Source: Limnephilus marmoratus
Lineage: Eukaryota > Arthropoda > Insecta > Trichoptera > Limnephilidae
Length of the DNA stretch: 64,000 nucleotides
Direction of reading: 5' to 3'
Assembly: GCA_917880885.1 (NCBI GenBank)
Contig: OU862910.1
Coordinates: 17,310,710-17,374,709 of the forward strand
The notes beneath the pieces are model-generated. The model did no database searches, was not told where the DNA came from, and saw only the letters and a program-made list of their open reading frames with translations. The translations under genes were made by a program, and so were the position numbers. Every line of letters starts with the position of its first letter. Position 1 is the first letter of the stretch. Positions 43,439-53,978 of this stretch are shown here, piece after piece.

Positions 43439-43877
43439 ATAAGAAATAATAAAAAAAGAGTATATAAGTTAATTGTGGCATTTGGTTAAGAAATGACACA
43501 AAGAGCTACAATTACATACAATACTATAGTATAAATAAAATTAATATTGATTGAAAATGTATGATAGAATAGCCTCCTTGTACCTAGCTTCCATGCAGTT
43601 AAAAAGATCCGCCACTTCTGCGTATCTATTACTAACTTCATGTAATCTAGGTACAAGCAAGATTTTCGTCTACTCAGTCCTGTCGTTGTTACATTGAAAC
43701 AAGATATAATGTTATGGTTAAAAGTAAAATAAACGGTTAAAATCAAACGTTTTTTTCAGTTCTTAGCAATATCGAAGAAAGTAAGAAGTCTCGAAGGAAG
43801 AAATAAACATCTTCTCGATATATTTTTCATTACAAAAAGATTTAATTCTTCGTAAATCAAATGTTTCTTCATATTAA
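43439..43877. other. No gene seen
   Basis: AT-rich spacer; contains ACCTAGCTTCCATGCAG and other unique sequence. Confidence 0.5.
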
Positions 43878-44594
43878 GAGGGCATTACCAGAGAAAGCCC
43901 GAAATACGTCATTTTCAAAAAAGTTTTTAGACGTATTGACTCTTTTCCACAAAAAATTATAAATGGATTTCGAAAGATTGTTCTTTTATCTAGCATAGTT
44001 ATGTAATAAATTTTTAGAATTTTTTTTAGTTTTTAGTATAATAAGGTTATTCCATAGGTCATTGGCAGATTTGTTAAATTTTCAAAAAAGTTTTTGTGTT
44101 ATACCACACCCATTTCAAATAATGTAATCATGCAGTAAAATAAATCAATACATTATCTAGCAAAGTTATGTATTAGAATTTTAATTTTAGTTTCAATAAA
44201 ATCATTAAAAAATATGTACGTACATGTGTTTCTTGACGAAAATTGGTCCATTTGTGTATTTATTTGCGCACTTACAAACTAATATATTTCAGATTTTTTT
44301 AACATTCTTATTAAATTTAGACATTACTGAAAAATGATAAATACTTATAATCAAAAAATAACTACAAAAAGTGCACTATTTTAATAGTTTTATCATCACG
44401 CCTTTCAGCATTTTTTGATGTAGGTATAAATTAAAGCTAATTTGGATTGAAATAAATTCGATATTGAGTTATAATTTTAAAAAGCTGGTACGGAGAATAA
44501 TCAATCTTTCTCATTGTAACCGCCCTGCACGATCGGAAGAACAACTTTCGACGAAATGTGGATTTTCGTTCGCTGGCTGGTTAAACGCTCTTAA
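43874..44594. mobile_element. TTAA-flanked non-autonomous element, copy 1
   Basis: The element is 43878-44590 (713 bp) between TTAA (43874-43877) and TTAA (44591-44594). Terminal inverted repeats are GAGGGCATTACCAG and, on minus from the other end, GAGCGTTTAACCAG (10 of 14 match). The interior is AT-rich with a diverged direct duplication (TTATCTAGCA(T/A)AGTTATGTA twice). TTAA duplication suggests a piggyBac-type mover; the TIR lacks the usual CCC start, so that assignment is tentative. Confidence 0.8.
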
Positions 44595-45112
44595 GCATGT
44601 TTTGACTGAAATTAATTAGAAAGATTCTTTTGTTTCATCCCTGAACAAACAATTATTCGATATTTCAACATTTCAGGGAAGAATTCGCTCGCCGGCCGTG
44701 GATTCGATAAATAAGTCTAAACGTTGCCTTTATTTGAAGCGAATGGCTAGTCTATGTGAGCATTATTGCCTATTTGAGGTTCCATTGGGAATGCGTACTT
44801 TGAACAGAATGTTTAATACGAGGAGTGCTTTGGCAACCAAAATAACTGGCCCCTTATACAATGATGCTTCCATTCAAATAAGTAGATATCCATAAAATAG
44901 TATGACTGGAAAATAACGGTGTACAGATTTTACGCCGTAAAAGTATTATGGTTTCTTGTTAGGCTAGTAAATTGAGTACTTCTAAATAATAAATGTCCAT
45001 ACGAAATGAGTCTGGGTATGACTACAGAGATTGTAGTACTACTAAATCCATTGAAAGTGATAGGTTTTATTTATGTTATAACCATCGTAGAATATAATAA
45101 TTTATAGTGACC
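44595..45112. other. No gene seen
   Basis: Spacer between the first TTAA element and the tandem-repeat locus; no gene. Confidence 0.5.
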
Positions 45113-45319
45113 GTATACAAGTTTAGCAATGTGATATCGTTCATTAAATGTGATAGATTAATCAAGAATAACGCATAAATCAGAATTTTAAATGCACACT
45201 TCATCAACAAGGATTTTGTAAAAGATAAAAGATTAAATATGTAAATATAAAATAAATAAAAAAAAACACGACAGCTCTCAAAGGGCTGGAGATCGACACA
45301 CAAGCAAAGTGAAAAGTAA

Positions 45320-46042
45320 TTAAGAGGGCATTACCAGAGAAAACCAGAAATATGTCATTTTCAAATCAGATTTTAGACGTATTGACTCTTTTCCACAAAA
45401 AAATATAAATGGATTTCGAAAGATTGTTCTTTTATCTAGCATTCGCATGTAATAAATTTTGAGATTTTTTTTAAAATTTTTAGTATAATAAGGTTATTCC
45501 ATAGGTCGTTGGCAGATTTGTTAAATTTTCAAAAAAGATTTTGTATTATATCACACCCATTTCAAATAATATAAATCATGCAGTAAAATAAATCAATACA
45601 TTATCTAGCAAACGCATGTTTTAGAATTTTAATTTTAGTTTCAATAAAATCATTAAAAAATATGTACGTACATGTGTTTATTTATGAAAATTGGTCCATT
45701 TGTGTATTTATTTGCTCACTTACAAACTAATATATTTCAGATTTTTTTAACATTCTTATTAAATTTAGACATTATTGAAAAATGATAAATACTTATAATC
45801 ATAAAATAATTACAAAAAGTACATTATTTTAATAGTTTTATCATCACGCCTTTCAGCATTTTTGGATGAAGGTATAAATTAAAGCTAATTGGGATTGAAA
45901 TAAATTCGATATTGAGTTATAATTTTAAAAAGCTGGTACGGAGAATAATTAATCTTTCTCATTGTAACCGCCCTGCACGATGGTAAGAACAACTTTCGAC
46001 GAAATGTGGATTTTCGTCCGCTGGCTGGTTAAACGCTCTTAA
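45320..46042. mobile_element. TTAA-flanked non-autonomous element, copy 2
   Basis: The element is 45324-46038 (715 bp), TTAA on both sides (45320-45323, 46039-46042). Nearly identical in layout to copy 1. It sits in tandem unit 1 at AGTAATTAAGACG; unit 3 shows the uninterrupted site CTAATTAAGACG near 47852, which confirms TTAA as the target duplication. Confidence 0.88.
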
Positions 46043-46256
46043 GACGTATTTGCCGAAAGTATAATACGATTACATTGGTGTTGCATGAAATAGTTAGGTG
46101 TGGAATATGGAATCGTATACAAGTTTAGTATTAATCAAGAATAAAGCATTAATCAAAATTTTAAATACACACTTCATCAACAAGGATTTTGTAAAAGATA
46201 AAAGATTAAATATGTAAATATAAAATAAATAAAAACACACGATAGCTCTCAAAGGG

Positions 46257-47579
46257 CTGGAGATTAGAGAAGCATGAAAAGTAATCATTCGGTACTGAAG
46301 TAATCGGTACTCACCAAGTAATCAAAGTACCGACTACTAAAAATGAAGAGTATCCGTTACTCTTGATATGATTACTTTCATTGATACTTAGAAATGATTA
46401 CTTTCGATACGGATACTTCAGTACCGATTACTTGGTTGTTATTTGTGCCGCAAGAGGCGCTCCACGTTATACCAGCTGTTCATAAATAAACCACACTTTG
46501 TACCGATTATTTGGTCGTTTCTATTTGTGCCGCTGGGGCGCTTCACACCAGCGACGTTTAATTACGGTATTGCCAGAGACAAAAAATACATCGGTAAAAA
46601 ACGCTTTCAGTTGATATTTATTTTTGTGTACCTTGCTATCTGATATATCTATATTGCTACCAATTTGTACTAAGTATGCATGCAAGTTTTTTGACGGTAG
46701 GTATCTACTACAATTTTCGAACGGTGTAAAAAAATATGATTATTAGATATTATTACGACTATAAAAAGTTTTCACAGTAATAATTTTAACACTTCTTTTA
46801 TTCTATCACACAATTTAAGATTTAAATTTCTGTAGAGTTTACAAAAAAATAATAATAATACAATATGCGCTTCATTGTTTAATTTTATGATTATAAAGAT
46901 GAATTTGGTTTGTAGAAATTTCCGCCAAGTAATAAGCCCGCCTATAACATCTATCATCATAGGTATAATATGACATTATGTGAGATTAAGTAAATAATAA
47001 ATAAAATGTATAAAAAATTACCACCAGCCTATAATAGTGTTTTATTAACTTATCTCAAAGCTAGAAAAACAAAAATCAAAACACGCTTGTAAAATTACGT
47101 TTCGAATTTCAAAGGAAAATGACACGTCAATCCAGTGTGTTAATATGTAATTTACGATCAAAGATAATGTTAAAAAATCTAAACACACAAACTCTTCAAA
47201 ATATTCAAAGTACCTATAAATACCTAACGTAGAATCCTAATAAGTCATAACCAAAGTACACGCTATTCGCGCTAACGAAATACACAAACGTCAAAATGTA
47301 ACCAGTAACAATTTGTATCTATTATAAAAGTATCCGGCGGTATCCGGAACCGAAAGTAGTCAAATGTAATCAAAGCATTCAGTAACGAATTGATACTAGT
47401 AGTCGGTACTACCCGAAAGTAATCAAAGCATTCAGTAACGATTTGATACTTGCAGTAGTTACTACCCGAAAGTAATCAAAGTAATCAGTAACGATTACAT
47501 AGTAACGATTACTTTTTGTGAAAGTAACGGATACCGACGGGTAGTAAAAGTACCGATATTGAACACTACTACTGGAGAT
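46257..47579. mobile_element. hAT-like non-autonomous element with 8 bp target duplication
   Basis: The element is 46265-47571 (1307 bp). CTGGAGAT lies at both 46257-46264 and 47572-47579. Ends are TAGAGAAGCATG and, on minus, TAGTAGTGTTCAATATCGG, each close to the hAT end consensus (C/T)A(A/G)NGNTG. Subterminal AGTAATC/GATTACT and AGTACCG words repeat many times. About 2.5 copies of a ~52 bp unit lie at 47367-47500, and GTGCCGC...GGCGCT is duplicated near 46447 and 46530. No transposase. Confidence 0.85.
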
Positions 47580-47920
47580 CGACACACAAGCAAGGTGAAA
47601 AGTAATCAAGACGTATTTGCAGAAAGTATAATACGATTACATTGGTGTTGTATGAAATAGTCACGTGTGAAATATGGAATCGTATACAAGTTTAGTAATT
47701 AAATATGATAGATTAATCAAGAATAAAGCATAAATCAGAATTTTAAATGCACACTTCATCAACAAGTATTTTGTAAAAGATAAAAGATTAAATAAACACA
47801 AGATAGCTCTCAAAGGGCTGGAGATCGACAAACAAGCAAAGTGAAAACTAATTAAGACGTATTTGCAGAAAGTATAATACGATTACATTGGTGTTTGTAT
47901 GAAATAGTTAGGTGTGGAAA

Positions 47921-48112
47921 TTGCCGTTTGGCATGGTGCCACGTGGCTGCTTGTGACTTAGCTGCGCTAATTGCGCCCATCGCTAAGTAGCTGGCACAGT
48001 CAATTTGCAAGCAATTACTTCGAATCCTGGTTCGATTCCGCCCACTGGGTAAACACGGTGGACTTTGGCTTTGCCGGGAGCGTATCCTGGAATAACAGGA
48101 AGTCAAAGGAAT
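47921..48112 (+). mobile_element. SINE-D, tRNA-headed
   Basis: Box A-like TAGCTGGCACAG (47988-47999) and a perfect box B GGTTCGATTCC (48029-48039), followed by CCCACTGGGTAAACACGG and a short body ending AATAAATAATAAG. Distinct from SINE-A and SINE-C. Single copy here. Confidence 0.6.
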
Positions 48113-48227
48113 AAATAATAAGACATACCTACCCACTGCAGATCAGTAATCAGCGTGACGATGAACGCAGATCTATGATTTGATATTGGAAATGTAAGGG
48201 AACAATTTTTGGAGGATCAATAATCGT

Positions 48228-48352
48228 GATAGGTATAACGATGACTAGTTGCCAGTTGTTTTATAGCATTGGACTGGGAGAATCTACCGTAGTCCCGCTA
48301 GCTCCATACGATTGGGGGTAGTTGGAATTCTTTTGCGGTATTTATATAAACA
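48228..48352 (+). mobile_element. SINE-A copy 5 (3' fragment)
   Basis: CCGTAGTCCCGCTAGCTCCA and GGGGGTAGTTGGAATTC, then TTTTGCGGTATTTATATAAA, match the SINE-A end in copy 2. The head and body are lost. Confidence 0.55.
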
Positions 48353-48370
48353 AATAAATACAATAAATAA

Positions 48371-48510
48371 AACAGTAACTAACCAACTAAATCAACCATC
48401 AGGTTATTTATCCGTAGGGGTGGGCAGAGAGAATGGACTGCTTCACAACTCTGTCTTGTACACACTCTCTGCTTCACTCGCTTCCATATATCGTCTCATC
48501 GCAACGATGG
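48371..48510 (-). mobile_element. RTE-like LINE 3' fragment, copy 2
   Basis: The (TAAC)-type tail AGTAACTAACCAACTAA, then GGGGTGGGCAGAGAGAATGG, TTGTACACACTCTCTGC and CGCTTCCATATATCGTCTC parallel 42827-42960. Short and diverged. Confidence 0.65.
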
Positions 48511-48734
48511 ACTTGTAATTCCCAGATACCTCAAAGAACTCTAGAATGCCTTGTTCCAATAATTTACAACATGTTACCCAACTTAATATAAAGCCGTGAA
48601 TTGAGTTTCAGAAGAAAATGTACACTAAAAAAATGGTTAAGTGAAAGAACTTTTTTGTACTTATCTCTGTTTTTCCGTTTTTCATTTTTATGCTTCCATT
48701 ATTATTTTTTCTTTCTTCATTTTCTCTGTTCTTT
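48511..48734. other. No gene seen
   Basis: AT-rich, with a pyrimidine-rich stretch leading into the SINE-C tail. Confidence 0.5.
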
Positions 48735-48962
48735 TCTCTGTTTTTTTTTCCAAAATATATATATTTTTTAAAGAAAGAGAAACATTCCCGGGCTACGAAT
48801 AACCCAACAATGTTTGAAGATCTCCTACTACCACCACAGTAAGCGGAAAATGTTGCTTGCGTTGTGATGGAGGACTTAGCCAGCCGAGGAATCGAACACG
48901 CGACGCCCGGGTAGGACCCAAGTGCGAAGCCCACTCAACCACTGACCGGTCAATATGTATAT
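48735..48962 (-). mobile_element. SINE-C copy 1, tRNA-headed
   Basis: Minus strand: the head GACCGGTCAGTGGTTGAGTG (box A region) and box B GTGTTCGATTCCTCGG, then the body CAACGCAAGCAACATTTTCC, GTGGTGGTAGTAGGAGATC, ATTGTTGGGTTATTCG, and an (AT)-rich tail near 48750-48770. Confidence 0.75.
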
Positions 48963-49861
48963 TTTATGCACCTGTCTCAATAACAAAAGTAAATGTCAAA
49001 AAGAACCCGTTGACAAACTGATATCAGGGACTTAATTTAAAAATGTAAAAAAATAATAATAAAGGAATTTATTAATGAAAATAACTTATTTTCATTTATT
49101 TTTCTCTTTTATCATTCTGACTCCTGACAAAACCTAACATAAGCATTTCATAAATAGAGTTGATATCTACGGGAAGATGATCAAAATTAATGCACATCCC
49201 AAATTACATACTTTATGTAAAATCAATCATATTATAAAAAAGGTTTTTTACTATCAAAAACTCTGAAATGAAGTATTCCTAGATAAAATTATTCACGTTA
49301 TTAAATTTAAATTTGCTTTGAAAATTTCAAAATTAAAACTGATTGTGTGAATTAGATGCATTGAAGTAGGTGCCTACCTACAATTAGAAAATTATTATTT
49401 TATTTTTATTTATATTTATGACTGATATAGTTATTTTTCAAGTTTACTAACAACGTTCACTTGAAAGGTAAATTTAAGATTTTCTTAAAGGCTAAATGAT
49501 TCCGAGGTAAATACTTACTTTCAGCTTCACAAATCCTACAATTATAATATCCCGTGATTTTCAGGGGTCTGTGCTAGTTAAGTAATAAATAATGAATGAA
49601 GAAACCGAAGCCGCATGTTATTTGTAAGTACCGTCGAGTACAAAAGAGCACCCAGTGGTATTTGCTCGAATTAATGCGTGGTTCAACTGCTTTTTGCGTC
49701 CATTTCTTTGTGGGCAGCAAGGGTGTAATGAAGGAGGCCGCGTGCGGTGGACAATACCTTCCTAAGTCATTTAGAGGGAGCTTTTTCATCCCCCATTCAC
49801 GAGCCTCCCTCCCTAGGAGTTGATTACCCCTAAAACCTACCGAGAGTGGCGGCAGATTTTT
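48963..49861. other. No gene seen
   Basis: AT-rich. Two overlapping frames at 49574-49823 on opposite strands have no family features. Confidence 0.5.
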
Positions 49862-49960
49862 TATTTATTTATTGCTTCTTCACAATTTATAAACATATAT
49901 TTTTAGCATGTAATTATTAACCCCACTAGGGTTCGCCTGTATCGGGGTTAATAATTTCAC
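49862..49960 (-). mobile_element. Probable LINE 3' end with 13 bp hairpin
   Basis: ATTATTAACCCC (49913-49924) is the exact inverse of GGGGTTAATAAT (49944-49955), one more pair outward. On minus it is followed after ~50 bases by GCAATAAATAAATAA. Same architecture as 34320-34415. No coding part found. Confidence 0.5.
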
Positions 49961-50623
49961 AATTTAATAAAAATAACACACGCAAATATCGGTCACGCAA
50001 AACAGTTAAGTAAAAGCAAAATAATAAAATTTAAAAATAAAATGATAAACAGAGAGAATAATAAGTGATAAAAATATATGAATTAACAGCAAAGTGTTAA
50101 GAGATCAGACAAAATGTTATCATTCATTATATCATTAGTTCATACCATTTTCAACAATAGATAAAATTAAAAAAATATATGTCCTCAGGTTTTTTTTTTA
50201 AATATGTGTAAAAAATAAAAAAATGATAAAAACAAAGATTTATAAGCGATTACATTAGAGCGAATCTTTTTTATGAAATATTAAAGTGAATATCAAATAA
50301 TTATGAAATAAATATGAAAGAAACCGTTTTGATCACAAAATTATTGTTTTCATTCCATTTAAGTGCCCGTTTTCATTAAAATATGATTGTATTTTATAGT
50401 GTAAGTGACACCTTAGAAATGCCATCCGTGTGATCTTTTAGATTGTTAGAGAGATTTGAATCACAGCTAACCTATCTAAAGGTTATAATAAAAGCATGTA
50501 GCAGTCTGAAGTTGGCAGTGACTGACTGAAAACGGTAAAATCTGATATTGAAACTTAAAATTAATTTAATTACAATTAAACTATATCTAATGATATTAGC
50601 ACGGAAGATTACCAGCTTTTTAC
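49961..50623. other. No gene seen
   Basis: AT-rich, no recognised feature. Confidence 0.5.
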
Positions 50624-51235
50624 TTTTTTTAACATCAATTCCCCACAGGAGGCCCGAGGAAAATAATTTCCCTCAGGGCCTTCGTCAACTTTCAAGAGTG
50701 TGAGGTGTGGAGAATCTTTCAGAGGAGAGGAAGGAGTGAACATGGGTCTTGAAGAGACCCATGTTCACTCACAGAGGCCGGCAAATCGTGCCACAGCCGA
50801 GCTGTTGAACTCAAGAACGATTCGTAAAAGCGACCCGTTCTTAGGTTATAAATGTCAAATGTGTACATTTGTTGAGCGTGCGTTGGTAGTATTTCCCGCC
50901 TATGTACCAGTGCGGAAGGGATCAATGACGATAGTTTCCCGAAGCATCTTCCATTGAATTACCGGTAGAACAAGGAGAGCATTACCTGACGTCTGTGCTC
51001 TAAAAATTGCAATATGCTTATTAAGATGGGAGATTCTATCAATATCTACGGATGCCCGTTTCTACAGAGTCAAGGGTTTTTTTCAGGCATTTTGGGACTC
51101 CAGAACAGAGGTGGCGGCCAAATTCATCAGTGGGGCGCACTTGCGATTTGAGCTCCCGTGCCTAAGCTGGTCACTTAGAGATACACCAAGCATATCAATT
51201 GAAGGCATGTTGGGAAGATTGCTTCCATTGAAGGA
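50624..51235 (-). pseudogene. LINE-B fragment 2
   Basis: The tail CCCGAGG...CCTCAGGGCC and the C-terminal codons are recognisable on minus: MIPSALVHRRE, AQQMYTFDIYNLRTGRFYES, FLSSTARLWHDLPAS (LINE-B: LIPSAPVHSRE, RTGRFFDSFLCSTARLWNDL). Broken by frameshifts and by a ~110 bp internal deletion near 51157 relative to LINE-B. Confidence 0.88.
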
Positions 51236-51267
51236 CTTGATTTACTCCAAGGTTTTAATGAAGTAAT

Positions 51268-51400
51268 GAAAATTATGGACCAGATCTGAATAGCCATCTT
51301 CCTTCCAGACTTTTCTCTTCCTCTTTACGTTCTTCAGCCTCACAACAGCCGCAAATTATGGATGCCATACTCCCATTGACCAAGGGCAGTACCAAACGCG
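51268..51400 (+). mobile_element. SINE-A copy 6 (fragment)
   Basis: GACCAGATCTGAATAGCCA, CTTCAGCCTCACAACA and ATGGATGCCATACTCCCA match the middle and 3' part of SINE-A copy 2. Adjacent to the LINE-B fragment. Confidence 0.6.
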
Positions 51401-51551
51401 AAAATCACTTACAAATATTGTCTTGACATGCCTTTTCATGGAAATATGGTTATAAGTTGAACACAGCTTTTGGTCTAGAAATTCCAGACGGAATAAGTTT
51501 TAAATTTCACCGCCAGAGTTTAGAAAATAGATTTCTGTTTTAGGTAATATA

Positions 51552-51900
51552 CTAGCTGACCCAGCCACGCATTGCTGTGGCTAACGAAACACAACGTCAT
51601 CTACTGGATGGTTACCCAACATTTTAACTCACACCGCCATATGTTAATTTGCATATAAATCAAATTCAAACCGCCCGCTTGCCAGCCCGATTGTCCACCA
51701 CGTACAGACATTCTCTTTTAATTATACCCCTCAACCAATTTACACAAAACTTTGACAAATTAAAAACCTAAACTTTCCTACTTAATCACTCTCTCTATTG
51801 GTGAAAACTGCATGAAAGTCCATTCTGTAGTTTTGAGTTTATCGCGAAGAGAGATATTCCTATACGCTACACATTATAAAGTGTATAGGAATATGTAGTT
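51552..51900 (-). mobile_element. Helitron-like element, family 1 (3' end)
   Basis: The minus-strand terminus CTGGGTCAGCTAG then T; hairpin AGCCAC/GTGGCT at 51563-51582. Interior GTAGTTTTGAGTTTATCGCG is typical of these elements. A further hairpin ATTCCTATAC / GTATAGGAAT spans 51854-51893. The 5' end is not identified, so the right limit is approximate. Confidence 0.6.
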
Positions 51901-52880
51901 TTGAGGTGTCTCAACAGATGTGAGTTAAGGAATACTGGGGGAAAATGTAAACTGTGGCCGTTCGTGTCTAATTCACGAACGGTTACGGAAATAGCCGATG
52001 AAATCCGATCGACAGCTGGGCACCTTCAGTGATGAGTTCTCTTGCGTCAGAAATACACAGAGCATCTATTAGAATGGACGTTAGATCCAGTTAAATATTA
52101 ATTGTAAACCACTCTATTACGAAAATAAAAAATAAACAAGACTTGTGTCTCGAGGAGCCGCGAGCTTTATTGAAGATTCCTGAACATATATCAAGTAATC
52201 CCAATCATCGGGACTGGATACAATATATATATGTAGTTAATTTTATTCTCAACACTTAACGTATTTGCATTCATGTTGTGACTCAACGTAGCTTGTTTTA
52301 GACTTAATGTTAACTAAAAGCCACAGACAGGCGTTGCGCATTCCGATAACGCGTAAATAACAACAAATATTACGCACGTAAATAACATTTTGCCGGCGTT
52401 CCGCATAAAATTATCGCCCGTAACTTCGACCATCTTATTAGTAAAATTATTTACGAGCGTCCCATAAATAATAAGCTATTTTTCTCAAAGGTTCCCGTGG
52501 GCGCGCGAATACAATATACAATACTGTATCTGGATAAATTGAAGGAAAACAGTTGGTATTCTAAGTCCATTGTCCCGGTAATGTGCGCCTGGGGTACCGC
52601 AAACCCCAGTCCCTTCCTTCACCCGCTTCCTCCGGGCCTGCCAGCCGTGCATAACGACCACTCAGCCACACACCCAGAAGAAATATAACTCCTCTTAGCT
52701 AACACAGCTTAGAAATACTTATATTTAGATCAGAGTTTCCAAAACTTATTTGACCTACAACCCCCTTTGCGAAAGAAAATTTTCTTCAACCCCCTCACCT
52801 TCTAGGAGACGGCTATTACTAATCAAGTACTATTAACATTGGAAAGTTTTTTAAACGAAAGAAATTCTGGGGTTACAAAT
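51901..52880. other. No gene seen
   Basis: Mixed sequence; no family recognised. The short frame at 52497-52688 has no supporting feature. Confidence 0.5.
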
Positions 52881-53352
52881 AAACTTGGCAGCCACCTCTG
52901 GTCTGGAGTTCCAAATACCTGAAAAATACCCTCGACTCTGTGCAGAAACGGGCGGTCCGTTTGATAGATTCTCCCATATTAACAGACGGATTGCAATCTT
53001 TAGAGCACTGACGTCGGGTGGGAATGCTCCGTGGAATTAGCGTTATTGATCTCTTCGTCACTGGTGTATAGTCGGGAAACACGCCAAACGCGTGCCCAAC
53101 ATTTGTACACGGTTGATATTTGTCACATGAGATCAGGTCGCTTCTTCCACTCGTTCTTGAGTTCAACAGCTCAGCTGAGGATTGATTTGCCGGTCTCTTG
53201 TATTTCGTCCTTCCTACAACATGGCTCTCTTCAAGACTAATGTTCATTCCTTCCTCTTCTCAAAAAGACCCTCCACACAGCATCCCAGATGACATAGGCC
53301 CCGAGGGAAATTATTTTCCTCAAGGCCTCCTGGAGTTAATGTAAAAAAAAAT
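52881..53352 (+). pseudogene. LINE-B fragment 3
   Basis: Plus strand, frames shifted: WSGVPNT(stop)KIPSTLCRNGRS versus LINE-B WSGAPKYLKNTLDSVQKRAV, then RETRQTRAQHLYTVDICHMR and FFHSFLSSTAQL, then the tail CACACAGCATCCCAGATGAC with CCCCGAGGGAAATTATTTTC and an A run. 5'-truncated at the C-terminal RT region. Confidence 0.88.
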
Positions 53353-53461
53353 TAATCTGAAAACATTTGAAAAACTACCATCCAGAGAAATTGAACCAAC
53401 GACGCCTTTTCATGGGAACCAGGCGCATTTGTTAACTCACCCACCCACTCACCGGTCTGTA
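53353..53461 (-). mobile_element. SINE-C copy 2 (short)
   Basis: Minus: the head GACCGGTGAGTGGGTGGGTG and box B-like GGTTCAATTTC, then GGATGGTAGTTTTTCAAA and an A-rich end. Its A tail abuts the A tail of LINE-B fragment 3 in a tail-to-tail arrangement. Confidence 0.6.
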
Positions 53462-53554
53462 TCAAAATAACAAGTATATACTTTTATTACAATAGTAGAA
53501 ATCAATAATGAACTTCACTGGATTCTCCCCGCGATGGGGCCTCCATTTTTCGTT

Positions 53555-53555
<1 letters not shown>

Positions 53556-53596
<41 letters not shown>

Positions 53597-53978
53597 ACCA
53601 ATACATATAATATACAAAAAAACAAATACATATAATATATAATATTGGTGGTAACAATACCTCCCTAATTGAGAAATTCTCGTGTTTAGGGAGGGAGCAC
53701 TATCAGATTGACAGTACTATACATACTTGACAGTTGTTATACATAGAAAAAATATTAGTTGGCATTTTGGTTCACAGTGGAAAATATAAGTTGGCACATC
53801 GTAATACATATCTAAAACTAGTTAATGGTAAAATGTTTTTTAAGTTTTTGTTTAAAAATTTCATAATTCCTATGGTTATTATTTTTCTGTAGGTTAGATT
53901 GTTAGGTTCATTTTTGCAGATTATATCAAAATAACTAGTTTGTGACATTTCGTTATTACCTACAACGAGTATTCTTGA
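53556..53978 (-). mobile_element. 3' end of an unclassified retroelement with 37-base A tail
   Basis: The T run at 53556-53592 is the A tail on minus. Upstream lies a stem CCTCCCTAA (53660-53668) / TTAGGGAGG (53686-53694) with inner GAGA/TCTC. An open stretch of 69 codons (53978 to the TGA at 53772) reads SRILVVGNNEMSQTS, YFDIICKNEPNNLTYRK, IITIGIMKFLNKN. I do not recognise the protein family. The long pure tail suggests a recent insertion. Confidence 0.5.

Larger units (their letters stand above)
45113..47920 (+). repeat. Three-unit tandem repeat interrupted by two transposons
   Basis: Units start CGTATACAAGTTTAG and contain GATTAATCAAGAATAA, CACTTCATCAACAAG, AGCTCTCAAAGGGCTGG and ACGTATTTGC...GTATAATACGATTACATT. 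Unit 1 is 45113-45319 plus 46039-46112, split by the TTAA element. Unit 2 is 46113-46264 plus 47580-47680, split by the hAT-like element. Unit 3 is 47681-47920, unbroken. Ungapped lengths are about 281, 253 and 240 bp. Satellite-like, non-coding. Confidence 0.88.

Noticed and set aside
42903..43449. 145- and 104-codon plus-strand frames
   Set aside because: Antisense to the RTE-like fragment; no independent features.
45208..47760. CACTTCATCAACAAG as hammerhead core (CTTCATCA)
   Set aside because: Only part of the core word; no GAAA or stem II nearby. It is part of the tandem-repeat unit.
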